From Akkermansiaceae bacterium UBA1506 (lineage in GTDB: Bacteria > Verrucomicrobiota > Verrucomicrobiia > Verrucomicrobiales > DEV007): a stretch of DNA of 27,521 nt. Position 1 is the stretch's first letter. Every line of letters starts with the position of its first letter. The translations under genes were made by a program, and so were the position numbers. The notes below the pieces were generated by a model. It had not been told where the DNA came from. It searched no databases and saw only the letters and a list, made by a program, of their open reading frames with translations. The stretch lies in the NCBI GenBank assembly GCA_002323995.1, contig DCQY01000134.1, forward strand, positions 1-27,521, written 5' to 3'. Positions 1 through 8,231 of the stretch are shown here, piece after piece.

Positions 1-17
1 CACCACAAACCACCACA

Positions 18-2048
18 ATGTCTTCACAAACTGCTAGCGGTAGCGGTGCTGACACGAACACCACACCGCAATTTTTGTCAGATAAAAGTTTTTCTGACCA
101 CTTCTATTTCTATCTCGAAAGAGTGTGGATCATCCTGCCTTGCTTGATCGCGGGCGTTATCCTTGCTCTGCACCAGCACCGCACCAGTCCTATTTCCTAC
201 GAGGCGAGCGCCGTTATCCAGCCCGAAAGTCACCTCGCGCCCGCAGCAGAAGTTGAGATCGAAGATTCAGCCTTGAGGGCCACTAGGAACGATCTCGTCG
301 CCGCACTCAAGGCCAAGCTCAGTCTCCAGAGTCTATACCATGCGGTAACCGCCAGTTCGGATCTCGCGATGTTACTTCCTGATCCAAGCAACTCAACCAA
401 TCAGGAGTATGAAGCCGCGAGAAACCTACTCGCTCGTAAATTGCTCTCAAAAACCAATGTGCGAGAGCAATATGGCACATCAATTCTTACTATCACCACT
501 ACCTTGCCAAACGCAGACAACGCAAAAGCAGTGGTAGCTGGCCTTCTTGAAGAGCTCGGACGGGCCAACAGCGCTAATCAAGCCGGCGCTTCGAATACAA
601 ACATCGCTCTTCTTAATGAACAGATTAGTGAACTAGAACAGAAAATAAATTTATCTGAACAGTCTCTTGCGATCTACAGTCGCGCCCTCGAAATTCGCGA
701 CGAAATCCGCGCTTCCGAATCCCGGTTAGTCGAATTTAGAAAAGAGTATCTCGAAAAATGGCCACCTCTTACCCAGGAAAAGGAGCATCTATCCCTGCTT
801 CACGAGGTCTTTCGCAAAGAGATTAATCAGATCACCAAGTCCTTACCCTCGGAATTCGCCTATTGGGAAAGCCTCAACAGTATCACCAGCACCCTGTCCG
901 ATGAAGAACTCATCAATTTTCAACTATCGAACACAGAGGCCCGGCAAAATATGATTGCACGGGACTTTCAATCAGACTCGACTTTGCATGACTCTCTGAT
1001 CGCGAAAGCAAAAATGGGAGATGTTCAGTTAGAATTCCTTAAAGGAGAATTCTCAATCATTCAACCGGCAACAACAAGCTACCTGCCCATTAAACTGAGC
1101 CTAACTGATGCCCTGATTCGATTCGGACTTGGAGGCTTAGCAGTCGGTTTTTTATTTGCCACCGTTCATGGGAACCTCGACAAATCCCTTCGACGGATCG
1201 AAGACGTCGAATTATTTTCGGGGCTTCCCGTCTACACGGTAATCCCTGAAATCAAAGCGAAATCAACAAGTAGCGAGAATCGCCAGTCGAGAGTTCTCCA
1301 AGCTGAGGCACATCGTAAATTGCAAGCTCACCTGAGCATCTCCCATTCCGAAGCGAAAACCATACTGGTATCCAGTTCTCTGCCAGAGGAGGGCAAGTCC
1401 ACCGTCTCGGTAAATCTCGCAAAACACCTTGCTGAAGCACGCCCTAGCGAACGCATTCTCCTGATTGATCTCGATTTGAAGCGGCCAAAGATTGCTGACT
1501 ACCTCGGATTAACCGAAAATCATGCTGGGATCCACGAATACCTCCAAGGTAGCCACCCGTTAAAAGAGGTCATCCAAAAAACCGAAGACGGTTATTTCGT
1601 AATAACCGCCGGGAACGTTGCGCCTAACGACCCGTTTCCCGAAGAAAAAGTGATTGCAGGAATGCTAGCCTCATTAGAGACACACTTTAACCGAACCATC
1701 ATCGATAGCCCTCCCATCCTCGCTCTCAGTGATACGTTAACTATTGCCCATCAAGTTGACCTTATCTGTCTCGTTTACAGAATGTGGAAGACGCCTAAGC
1801 AGGCACTAGGGAGAGCCATAAAACAATTCCATAGCAACGGAATAGAGGTGGCCGGGATTGTGGCTAATGCGATGCCGATGAAGACAATGCTCGGAAAAGG
1901 CAGTTATTATTCCGGCTACTACAACTCAGGCTACCTCACCTATGCTGATGCGGAATCCAAAGCTTCCAAGTCCCGAAAAAGTGAGCTTACCAAAAATCCA
2001 AGCGTCAAAGTTACCGAGCAATCAATCGACGAGAAAAGCTCACTCTAA
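18..2048 (+). CDS. Wzz-domain fused BY-type tyrosine kinase for polysaccharide export
   Basis: A 676-residue inner-membrane co-polymerase/kinase that would control chain length and export of an exo- or capsular polysaccharide. The N-terminal Wzz-like part has a membrane segment at about residues 36-52, a long periplasmic region rich in predicted coiled coil (about 200-300) and a second membrane segment at about 368-386. The cytoplasmic BY-kinase domain follows: Walker A around PEEGKST with K460, Walker A' LLIDLD with D484 and D486, and Walker B IIDSPP with D563. A C-terminal tyrosine cluster (Y630, Y631, Y634, Y635, Y639, Y642) is the usual autophosphorylation tail. Fusion of both halves in one chain is the common Gram-negative Wzc-like form. 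The ATG at 18 is so close to the window edge that an earlier start cannot be excluded. No Shine-Dalgarno sequence is visible. Upstream polysaccharide genes are probably outside the window. Confidence 0.93.
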   Translation: MSSQTASGSGADTNTTPQFLSDKSFSDHFYFYLERVWIILPCLIAGVILALHQHRTSPISYEASAVIQPESHLAPAAEVEIEDSALRATRNDLVAALKAKLSLQSLYHAVTASSDLAMLLPDPSNSTNQEYEAARNLLARKLLSKTNVREQYGTSILTITTTLPNADNAKAVVAGLLEELGRANSANQAGASNTNIALLNEQISELEQKINLSEQSLAIYSRALEIRDEIRASESRLVEFRKEYLEKWPPLTQEKEHLSLLHEVFRKEINQITKSLPSEFAYWESLNSITSTLSDEELINFQLSNTEARQNMIARDFQSDSTLHDSLIAKAKMGDVQLEFLKGEFSIIQPATTSYLPIKLSLTDALIRFGLGGLAVGFLFATVHGNLDKSLRRIEDVELFSGLPVYTVIPEIKAKSTSSENRQSRVLQAEAHRKLQAHLSISHSEAKTILVSSSLPEEGKSTVSVNLAKHLAEARPSERILLIDLDLKRPKIADYLGLTENHAGIHEYLQGSHPLKEVIQKTEDGYFVITAGNVAPNDPFPEEKVIAGMLASLETHFNRTIIDSPPILALSDTLTIAHQVDLICLVYRMWKTPKQALGRAIKQFHSNGIEVAGIVANAMPMKTMLGKGSYYSGYYNSGYLTYADAESKASKSRKSELTKNPSVKVTEQSIDEKSSL

Positions 2049-2149
2049 GAAAAGTTGACGGCGGAGAGGTCTTTTTTGCGTGGAAGAGTTGAATTCTGAG
2101 ATTTAAAGCAAACAAGATTTAACTTCTCCCCATGTGACACTGAATTTTT

Positions 2150-2165
2150 TTGATTTGGAAATCAA
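2150..2165. promoter_or_regulatory. Perfect 7+2+7 palindrome upstream of a sulfatase gene
   Basis: TTGATTTGGAAATCAA is a perfect inverted repeat with 7-bp arms and a 2-bp centre. It lies 25 bp before the ATG of the sulfatase at 2191, in the 142-bp gap after the tyrosine kinase gene. Size and position suit an operator for a dimeric regulator, but I cannot name the regulator. The palindrome is AT-rich and could be chance. Confidence 0.3.
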
Positions 2166-2190
2166 CCGTGGACTTGTTTAGTTCATTTCC

Positions 2191-3723
2191 ATGAGAACGA
2201 TCCTGACATTGTCCTGTGCTCTCCTAAGCTGGTTGACAACGCTTTTCGCAGACGAGAAACCAAACATTGTCTTCATCCTCGCCGACGATATGGGTTACGG
2301 CGATGTCCAGGCCCTCAATCCGGAAGGAAAGATCGCAACACCTCACCTCGATGCGATGGTCAAAGGTGGGATGCACTTCACTGATGCCCACACCAGTTCA
2401 TCGGTCTGCACACCGACCCGCTACGGCATCCTAACTGGTCGATACAACTGGCGCACCCGCCTAAAGAGCGGCGTTCTCTGGGGTTATAGCTCCCATCTTA
2501 TTTCCACGGAACGCCTTACCGTCCCGAAGCTACTTAAGGAAAATGGTTACTCCACTCACTGTATTGGCAAGTGGCACCTTGGCATGGACTGGGCAATAAA
2601 GCCCGACGCCTCCGACGAGCGTGACAAGAACGGAGACCCGCTCGAAGACCAAATTGACTTCACTAAGCCGATCAAAAATGGCCCCCTCTCCGTCGGATTC
2701 GATACCTTCTTTGGCCACAGCGCTTCACTCGACATGCCGCCGTATGTATACATCCGGGACAACGAACTCACCGCCATTCCTACCGTCCTCGCTCCCAAAA
2801 GCGAATTTGGTCGCGCTGGACTAAAAGAAGAAGGTCTCCTACCTGAGGATGTGCTTCCAGATCTAACCGACGAAGCCGTCGAGGTAATCTCGAAGTGGAA
2901 AGAAGGGGAACCTCACTTTCTCTACATGCCCCTTCCGGCACCCCACACACCCATTGCTCCCAACGCAGAGTGGAAGAACAAAAGCGGCATCAACGCCTAC
3001 GCCGATTTCTGCATGGAGGTTGACCACATCGTCGGCCGCATCACGAAAGCGATCGCTGATGTCGGGCTCAAGAAAAACACCCTCGTCATCTTTACTGCCG
3101 ACAACGGTTGTTCGCCCCGAGGCGAAATCCCGCTGATGGCGGAGCACGGTCATAAGACTCACCTCGATTTTCGCGGCCACAAAGCTGACATCTACGAGGG
3201 AGGTCATCGTGTCGCCTTCATCGCTCAATGGCCTGCTAAGGTGAAAGCCGGCAGCCGCAGCGACCAGATTATCTGCTCCACCGACCTGCTTGCCACCTGC
3301 GCTGAAATCGTCGGTAGTGATTACCCTGACAACGCCGGCGAAGATAGTGTCAGTATTCTGCCGGCCCTGACTGGCGCTGATAAAAAGCCCCTTCGTGAAG
3401 CCGTCGTCCACCACTCCATCAACGGCTCCTTTGCCATTCGCAAAGGCGAATGGAAGCTCGCCTTCTGCCCCGGGTCCGGTGGTTGGAGCGATCCCCGCCC
3501 CGGTCGCGCCAATATGGAAGGCCTGCCACATCACCAACTCTACAACCTAGTCAAAGATCGTGGAGAAACAGTTAATCTCGTTAATGAAAAGCCGGAGATC
3601 GTTGAAGAACTCACCCTGCTCATGTCGGACTACATTTCTCGGGGGCGCTCTACCCCCGGAGAAAACCAAGAGAACGAGGGCGATACCCCATTCCAATATC
3701 TGCCTCCAACCCCCAAAAAATAG
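2191..3723 (+). CDS. Secreted sulfatase, FGly type (CTPTR)
   Basis: A 510-residue type I sulfatase predicted to hydrolyse sulfate esters outside the cytoplasm. Residues 1-20 form a signal peptide ending LTTLFA. Metal ligands D32 and D33 sit in ILADDMGYGD. The formylglycine site is C73 in C-T-P-T-R, the canonical CxPxR motif. Further active-site landmarks are GKWH (K127, H129), PAPHTP (H252) and TADNG (D304, N305). The C-terminal subdomain has the usual LYNLVKDRGETVNLV segment, where many sulfatases carry a description of mass loss between strand and helix. Length is typical. The substrate cannot be read from sequence. It precedes a thuA-like gene by about 150 bp on the same strand. Maturation of C73 needs a formylglycine-generating enzyme or anSME that is not in this window. 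Confidence 0.95.
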   Translation: MRTILTLSCALLSWLTTLFADEKPNIVFILADDMGYGDVQALNPEGKIATPHLDAMVKGGMHFTDAHTSSSVCTPTRYGILTGRYNWRTRLKSGVLWGYSSHLISTERLTVPKLLKENGYSTHCIGKWHLGMDWAIKPDASDERDKNGDPLEDQIDFTKPIKNGPLSVGFDTFFGHSASLDMPPYVYIRDNELTAIPTVLAPKSEFGRAGLKEEGLLPEDVLPDLTDEAVEVISKWKEGEPHFLYMPLPAPHTPIAPNAEWKNKSGINAYADFCMEVDHIVGRITKAIADVGLKKNTLVIFTADNGCSPRGEIPLMAEHGHKTHLDFRGHKADIYEGGHRVAFIAQWPAKVKAGSRSDQIICSTDLLATCAEIVGSDYPDNAGEDSVSILPALTGADKKPLREAVVHHSINGSFAIRKGEWKLAFCPGSGGWSDPRPGRANMEGLPHHQLYNLVKDRGETVNLVNEKPEIVEELTLLMSDYISRGRSTPGENQENEGDTPFQYLPPTPKK

Positions 3724-3800
3724 TGATTACCCCTTAATCGGTTGCTGCCGCGCGGTAATTCCGATCTATTCTCTTCGCGCGTATTGCCAGCGTTCGCGGA

Positions 3801-3808
3801 AATTGCGC
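3801..3808. promoter_or_regulatory. AATTGCGC element, candidate regulatory half-site
   Basis: AATTGCGC lies 63 nt before the chosen ATG of the thuA-like gene. The same 8-mer occurs between genes at 10250 and 18672, and related TTGCG/CGCAA sites lie at similar distances before three more sulfatase genes. Its function is inferred only from recurrence and position. Confidence 0.25.
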
Positions 3809-3871
3809 TCAGCAGAATGTTGAACCAATTTGTTAAATCGAAAAATCTTAGCCCTTTTAAGAAAAAATCCC

Positions 3872-5050
3872 ATGATAGTAAATAAACGAAAAACCCGCCC
3901 CCAAACCATTCTAGCGGCTTCTACAGCCTTGATCTTCGCAGCCTTTACCGCCGTTGCCCAAGAAGTCGCTAACAGCGCCAGCAGTCCTGATCACCTCGTA
4001 TTCGAGGGAACCAAAGGCCCGGGCGAAGGCAAGCACGTTGTTTTGCTTGCAGGTGATGAGGAATATCGCTCCGAAGAAGCTATGCCGATGCTGGCCCAAA
4101 TCCTTGCGCGACAGGGATTCAAAGCGACTGTTCTCTTCTCACTCGACGAAAACGGCTGCGTCAACCCGGACGCCGGCGAAAATCTATCTCACCCTGAGTC
4201 GCTAGATTCCGCTGACGCCATCGTCATGAGCCTTCGTTTCCGCCACTGGCAAGACGAGGCGATGGAGAAATTCGAATCCGCTTTTAACCGCGGCATCCCG
4301 GTCATTGCCCTGCGCACCTCGACTCACGCCTTCAACTTCCCCAAGGACAGCAAGTGGGCGAGATACTCCTTCAACGCCAGTGAAGACACTGGCTGGCACA
4401 AAGGGTTTGGTCGTCAGATTCTCGGCGAGACCTGGGTCAACCACCATGGAAAACACAAAGTCGAGGGCAGCCGCTCTTATGTGGAGCAAGCCAATGCAGA
4501 TCACCCCGTTCTGAACGGCGTCGGCACCTGTTTTGTGACCGAAGATGTCTACGGGGCCAATCCTCTTAAGCCATCGACTATTCTTCAGCGTGGTGCCGTT
4601 ACTGAAACACTGGAACCCGACTCCGCTGAAGTTGCGGGGAAGAACGATCCTATGCAACCGCTCACCTGGGTTCGTGAATTCAAGAACGAAACCGGGAACA
4701 CCAACAAGATTTTCACTACGACAATGGGTGCCTCTACCGGCCTACTCGATGAAGATCTTCGTAGACTCGTTATCAATGCGGTCTACTGGGGGCTCGACCT
4801 TACCGTACCGAAGAAGGCCGAGGTGACTCTGCCCGAAGGTTACCTGCCTTCAGCTTTCAGCTTTGCGGCATTCCGCCTCAACCTCAAGCCGGAGAACTTC
4901 ATACCCGGGAATCCCAAATTTAAGGAGGCTCCTTTCGGTGTCCGAGCTCCCAAAAAGCCAAAAGGCAACAGCCAAGGTGATGGTAAAACCAAAGGAAAAA
5001 CGAAAGACAAATATGCTGTTCCTAAGCCAACTCCGGAAGCTAGAGGATAG
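3872..5050 (+). CDS. Secreted ThuA-like domain protein
   Basis: A ThuA-like (trehalose-utilisation, class I glutamine amidotransferase-like fold) protein, 392 residues from the chosen start. The frame can be opened upstream at a TTG (3830), but the ATG at 3872 directly gives a basic n-region and a signal peptide ending FTAVAQ, so I use it. The domain opens with KHVVLLAGDEEYRSEEAMPM and continues through ADAIVMSLRFRHW, GIPVIALRTSTHAF and ILGETWVNHHGKH, all typical of ThuA proteins in planctomycetes and verrucomicrobia. There they usually sit beside PVC-type heme-binding or Gfo/Idh/MocA genes and are linked to sugar catabolism; the enzymatic role is unproven. The C-terminus is a lysine-rich, low-complexity tail. 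Immediately after its stop the same frame continues into the remnant of another gene, so the tail may include sequence once belonging to the neighbour. Confidence 0.85.
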   Translation: MIVNKRKTRPQTILAASTALIFAAFTAVAQEVANSASSPDHLVFEGTKGPGEGKHVVLLAGDEEYRSEEAMPMLAQILARQGFKATVLFSLDENGCVNPDAGENLSHPESLDSADAIVMSLRFRHWQDEAMEKFESAFNRGIPVIALRTSTHAFNFPKDSKWARYSFNASEDTGWHKGFGRQILGETWVNHHGKHKVEGSRSYVEQANADHPVLNGVGTCFVTEDVYGANPLKPSTILQRGAVTETLEPDSAEVAGKNDPMQPLTWVREFKNETGNTNKIFTTTMGASTGLLDEDLRRLVINAVYWGLDLTVPKKAEVTLPEGYLPSAFSFAAFRLNLKPENFIPGNPKFKEAPFGVRAPKKPKGNSQGDGKTKGKTKDKYAVPKPTPEARG

Positions 5051-5277
5051 CCGACCATCGACGAAGGTGACACGATCGTTCTCATCGGTGCCGGCACGGC
5101 CAGTCGCATGATCCAATTCGTCAGCTTCGAGACCGAGCTTTTTTGCGCAACTCCTCAAATTATGGGGCCAGCGCAGTCACTCCACAGGATATTATCGAGG
5201 TTAGCAAAGAGATCAATGGCGTGACCGGGATGTAGCTACCTACCAACCTGCTCAAAGAGCATCCGAACGAGGGGTAA
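5051..5277 (+). pseudogene. Eroded remnant of a PVC-type secreted gene after thuA
   Basis: Directly after the ThuA stop, in the same frame, about 30 codons (5051-5140) read GDTIVLIGAGTASRM and then FETEL. This resembles the SGNH-like start (GDTIVLIGAG.ASRM..FG.FETEL) found, as I recall it, near the N-terminus of long PVC-type heme-binding or dehydrogenase-like proteins that often follow thuA. A second open stretch, in another frame (about 5140-5232), contains TPQDIIEVSKEINGVTGM and ends at TAG; codons after it read LPTNLLKEHPNEG before another stop. Neither piece has a start or a full domain, so the parent gene appears to have suffered internal deletion and frameshift. Assignment of the first piece is fairly convincing. 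The second piece I cannot place. Confidence 0.6.
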
Positions 5278-5454
5278 GCACTACGCTTGCTCCTTCTTTT
5301 TCAATAAAAAGGAGTTGTAGCCGCATATATTTCGCGTGCTTTTCTTGCGAAGCCTATAACATCGCTGAATTAACTCACAAGCACGGCGGCTAACAAGCAG
5401 CTAGAAACCGATGCCTGACCCACCCCGAAGCTGGTAATTCTACTCCTTGCTTCC
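5278..5454. other. Non-coding remainder between the gene remnant and the PqaA-like gene
   Basis: No credible gene. It holds an imperfect hairpin at 5290-5314 and a 7-bp inverted repeat, CGTGCTT (5335-5341) with AAGCACG (5379-5385). The promoter of the following gene should lie here, but I see no convincing -35/-10 pair or ribosome binding site. Confidence 0.5.
5290..5314. terminator. Weak hairpin, possible transcription terminator
   Basis: CTCCTTCTTTTT, a CAAT loop, then AAAAAGGAG can fold into a stem with one bulged base. It lies after the thuA-like gene and its remnant. No T-run follows on either strand, so an intrinsic terminator is only a possibility. Confidence 0.25.
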
Positions 5455-6861
5455 ATGAAATCTTATCTCGCCACCACCCTTTTTCTTCACTCGCTACTTT
5501 TCACCACACTTACCGTGAACGCCGCGGAACTCCTCTTCGACATGGAAGCGATGCGCGACGCTTCTACCTTAGATGTCGAAGTGATTGATGACTGGCACTT
5601 GGTCAAGGGCCGAACCCCCTCTCGACAAAAACTCATCATAATCAAGGTCGGTGAGATCTGGCCGGGGCAAGACTACCGCATGCCGGTTCGCTTCGTCGTA
5701 CCTGCTGAAGGAAAGGCAAACGGCTTTCACCTTACCGGGGGAAACCAACCTCAACGCCTAAAGCAGGACACAAATGTCAGCAACGTTGATGCTATGCTTC
5801 TCGAACGGGGGATCGGACAAGTCCAAACCGTTGTTCAAGTATTGCAGGCGTCCGGTCTCGGTGAACTCGGCAAGGAATCTGAGGAACGCTTCAACAAATC
5901 ACTCAATCCCCGCAACAAGATCCAATACTGGGCCTGGCCCGCCACCATGATGCGTGCGATCACTGCGGCCCACGCCGAGAAGGACCACTTCAGGCCAGGT
6001 AAGGTTGCCATGTCCGGCGGTTCAAAAAACGGAGCCACTCCTTCTCTCGCCATCCTCCATGATGAGCGCATGACCGGAGTCTTCGCTACCGTCTCTCCAA
6101 TCTGGGATTCGCCACTGCGACTCTGTGATCGTGCGGCCTGGGATTCGCTTGAAGCAGATTATGGACCCATGACTCACTCCTTTCTCGGCGGTCACTACGG
6201 TCCCGTCTTCAATCGCCAGGCTCTCAAGGCCGGGCGAAGCTGGGAGGACCTGCAACGCTTCACCGCCGCGGTTTCTGACGGTGTCTTTATTTCCCGAAAT
6301 CTTGAGGCTCTGCTGTCCCGAAAGGTCGACCTCTTTTTTGAACCGGGATCCCATGACTTCGTCGCCTTCGACCTCGCCTGGGGCGGCGCCCACTATCCCG
6401 AAATTCCTCTCTACATTGGAGCAAACACAGGTCACGGCATTAAGGACCGACACCCTGGAATTGAGCGTGACGCCAATAATCGAACCGCCTTTCTACTGAA
6501 CCACTTCTTCGACGAGGTTACCCCGATGCTTCCAGCCCCAACCATTGCCACCGAGATTGGCAATGGCAGTCTTTCTGTTCACACCTCTTTTCCCAACGAA
6601 GAGAGCGCCGAGTCCGCCCGCTTGTTTTGGATAGTGAACCGCCCGTCCGACGGCAGCCCTGGCTATATCAAAGAACTGATCCCCCACGAAAACTGGAGGG
6701 AAATGGAATTAAGGGACGGAGCTTGGCAGGCAAGCATCCCTCTTTCCCCTAATGCCACACACATTGACGTTTTCGCGAACCATGAAAAAACAATTACCTA
6801 TCGAGGAGTCCATTTTTCGACATGGGTTTCGAGTCCTTACACGAGGGTCGCACTGAAGTGA
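5455..6861 (+). CDS. Secreted PqaA-like (PhoPQ-activated pathogenicity-related) alpha/beta hydrolase
   Basis: A 468-residue member of the PhoPQ-related/PqaA family (PF10142-like). Residues 1-24 are a signal peptide ending LTVNAA. The central block AMSGGSKNGATPSLAILHD carries the nucleophile-like G-x-S-K-x-G element (S190), followed by VSPIWDSPLRLCD and, near the C-terminus of the hydrolase part, NTGHGIKD with a candidate catalytic histidine. The fold is predicted alpha/beta hydrolase. Its substrate is unknown; the family name comes from Salmonella regulation and says nothing about function here. In PVC bacteria such genes are often found in polysaccharide or sulfatase-rich loci. It converges with the minus-strand DUF2256 gene, 29 bp away. 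No Shine-Dalgarno sequence precedes the ATG. Confidence 0.85.
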   Translation: MKSYLATTLFLHSLLFTTLTVNAAELLFDMEAMRDASTLDVEVIDDWHLVKGRTPSRQKLIIIKVGEIWPGQDYRMPVRFVVPAEGKANGFHLTGGNQPQRLKQDTNVSNVDAMLLERGIGQVQTVVQVLQASGLGELGKESEERFNKSLNPRNKIQYWAWPATMMRAITAAHAEKDHFRPGKVAMSGGSKNGATPSLAILHDERMTGVFATVSPIWDSPLRLCDRAAWDSLEADYGPMTHSFLGGHYGPVFNRQALKAGRSWEDLQRFTAAVSDGVFISRNLEALLSRKVDLFFEPGSHDFVAFDLAWGGAHYPEIPLYIGANTGHGIKDRHPGIERDANNRTAFLLNHFFDEVTPMLPAPTIATEIGNGSLSVHTSFPNEESAESARLFWIVNRPSDGSPGYIKELIPHENWREMELRDGAWQASIPLSPNATHIDVFANHEKTITYRGVHFSTWVSSPYTRVALK

Positions 6862-6890
6862 CCCTTCCTCCTAGTTTGTCCGTGGCATCC

Positions 6891-7037
6891 TCAGTCCGTA
6901 CGCCGTTTCGCCTCTCCACGGCAACGCTTAGAGCAAAACTTCACTTCCTCCCAACAACGCTCCCACTTCTTTCGCCAGGCGAAAGGACGCTGACAATGTT
7001 GGCACACTTTAGTCGGAAGGTCTGACTTACGCCTCAT
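6891..7037 (-). CDS. DUF2256 zinc-ribbon-like small protein
   Basis: A 48-residue basic protein, KVCQHCQRPFAWRKKW followed by a tail with further cysteines (C28, C35, C39). It matches the small DUF2256 family, which I know mainly as a neighbour of photolyase/cryptochrome genes. C12-x2-C15 and C35-x3-C39 suggest one zinc site. The open frame extends upstream inside the photolyase gene to 7118, but the ATG at 7037 is preferred: it overlaps the photolyase stop as ATGA (start 7037-7035, stop 7036-7034) and has an AAGGA Shine-Dalgarno-like sequence 6 nt before it. Translational coupling to the flavoprotein is therefore likely. The biochemical role is unknown; binding of nucleic acid or partnership with the photolyase-like protein is inference. 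Confidence 0.85.
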   Translation of the reverse strand: MRRKSDLPTKVCQHCQRPFAWRKKWERCWEEVKFCSKRCRGEAKRRTD

Positions 7038-8227
7038 GCGAGATCCTTCAGTATTGGGTGTTTCTTCTGAAGCTTCTTCCAAAATCCGAAGAATCCTGCT
7101 GTCGCCAGCGGAACCCAAACCTGATCTGCTGGCTTGCGAATGAGATGAAGCTTAATTCCTTCGGTTGCCAAACCTGCTTCGACTTGAGTTAACCCGTCTC
7201 GAACCGGCCCGACCCACGGTTGATAGGCGACCACGGTTTTTAGCCCATGGGTTCCTGCCCAGTCGGCGAGGGACGAAGCCGTATCGTCTGTCGCCATCGT
7301 TTCAGCCATCGGCCCGATTCGCTCCGCGGTCGCCTCTGACGCTGACACGATCCATTCCCTGCGCATCGGAGCATAGCCATACTGATCATGCAGGTCTGAA
7401 GAAGTTATCACAGCCACTCTGACAGAACCCTCAAGAATCTTCGGATCCGGATTAAGGTCATCCTCATGCAACCATAGCCCCGTAGACGCAGCGTCGAGTG
7501 GTTGATCCCCAGATTTAATCTCAGCGACCGGACTTGGTGGCGGCGCGCCTTCATTGGTCGGAGGGAATGCTGCCTTAGGATGACTTAATCGTTCCAGTCC
7601 ACCGAGATGCGCATTGAGAACTTCAGGAGCAATATTCTGTTTCAGGTTAGATGCCCGGGCGAGGTAGTTCTTTCCTGCCGTATGAAGACCAGCAACCCAT
7701 CGCCAGGAGAGAGTATTCGAGGCGGGATCGCCGTCAAGAAGGTGCTGATGGAAGAAGTTAGCCCCAAGTTGCCAAGGTAACTTGAATTCGTGAACCCATA
7801 TCGCCGCGAACCACATCCGGGCATGGTTGTGAAGGTAGCCCGTCGTGACCAATTCGTTGGTAAAGTAATCGAAGATCTCAATCCCCGATTGCCCGCTCAA
7901 CACCTTCTCCGCCGCTCTCTGCGCTCCAGAACTCATCTCGGCAAGATCCTCCCGATAAGCGGACCAGACTTGTGGCCGCATCTCCAACCAACTCTTCCAA
8001 TAAAATCGCCAGTAAACTTCCTGAATAAACTTCTCCACAGCACTGAATGAGTAGTTCTCTAGGGCAACAGAAATGACTTCATCCTCAGAAATAAGACGGT
8101 GCCGAATCGCCGCTGATAGCCGGGACACATTGGCGTGTCCCGACACGACGCGATTCCGATCCTCCGCATAATCGCCCATGCGGGGAACAAATTTTTCCAG
8201 TTGTTTAAGTGCCTCGTCGCGAGTCAT
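7034..8227 (-). CDS. Cryptochrome/photolyase-like flavoprotein with domains in permuted order
   Basis: A 397-residue protein whose first ~200 residues match the helical FAD-binding domain of photolyases: NVSRLSAAIRHRLIS (34-47), FIQEVYWRFYWKSW (67-80), TTGYLHNHARMWFAAIWV (128-145) and LLDGDPASNTLSWRWVAG (163-180), with N171 at the position of the flavin-N5 asparagine. A proline-rich linker (about 220-245) follows. Residues ~249-390 look like the alpha/beta antenna domain that normally comes FIRST: LWLHEDDLNPD resembles the LWxRxDLR opening, then VAVITSSD, and near the end WVPLATAGFFGFWKKL resembles the FTPFWK closing element. The 92 bp upstream hold no room for an N-terminal domain. The likely role is blue-light DNA repair or signalling. 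The chromophore and repair activity cannot be read from sequence. Confidence 0.85.
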   Translation of the reverse strand: MTRDEALKQLEKFVPRMGDYAEDRNRVVSGHANVSRLSAAIRHRLISEDEVISVALENYSFSAVEKFIQEVYWRFYWKSWLEMRPQVWSAYREDLAEMSSGAQRAAEKVLSGQSGIEIFDYFTNELVTTGYLHNHARMWFAAIWVHEFKLPWQLGANFFHQHLLDGDPASNTLSWRWVAGLHTAGKNYLARASNLKQNIAPEVLNAHLGGLERLSHPKAAFPPTNEGAPPPSPVAEIKSGDQPLDAASTGLWLHEDDLNPDPKILEGSVRVAVITSSDLHDQYGYAPMRREWIVSASEATAERIGPMAETMATDDTASSLADWAGTHGLKTVVAYQPWVGPVRDGLTQVEAGLATEGIKLHLIRKPADQVWVPLATAGFFGFWKKLQKKHPILKDLA

Positions 8228-8231
8228 TCTA

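Noticed and set aside
2863..3537. 224-codon open frame on the minus strand
   Set aside because: Antisense to the sulfatase at 2191, glycine/valine/aspartate-rich in the way of GC-skewed shadows.
5335..5410. Inverted repeats and GGCTAACAAGC resembling an integron attC end
   Set aside because: Core consensus does not fit, no second core site, and no integrase or cassette-like gene nearby. Non-coding decay of the neighbouring pseudogene is simpler.
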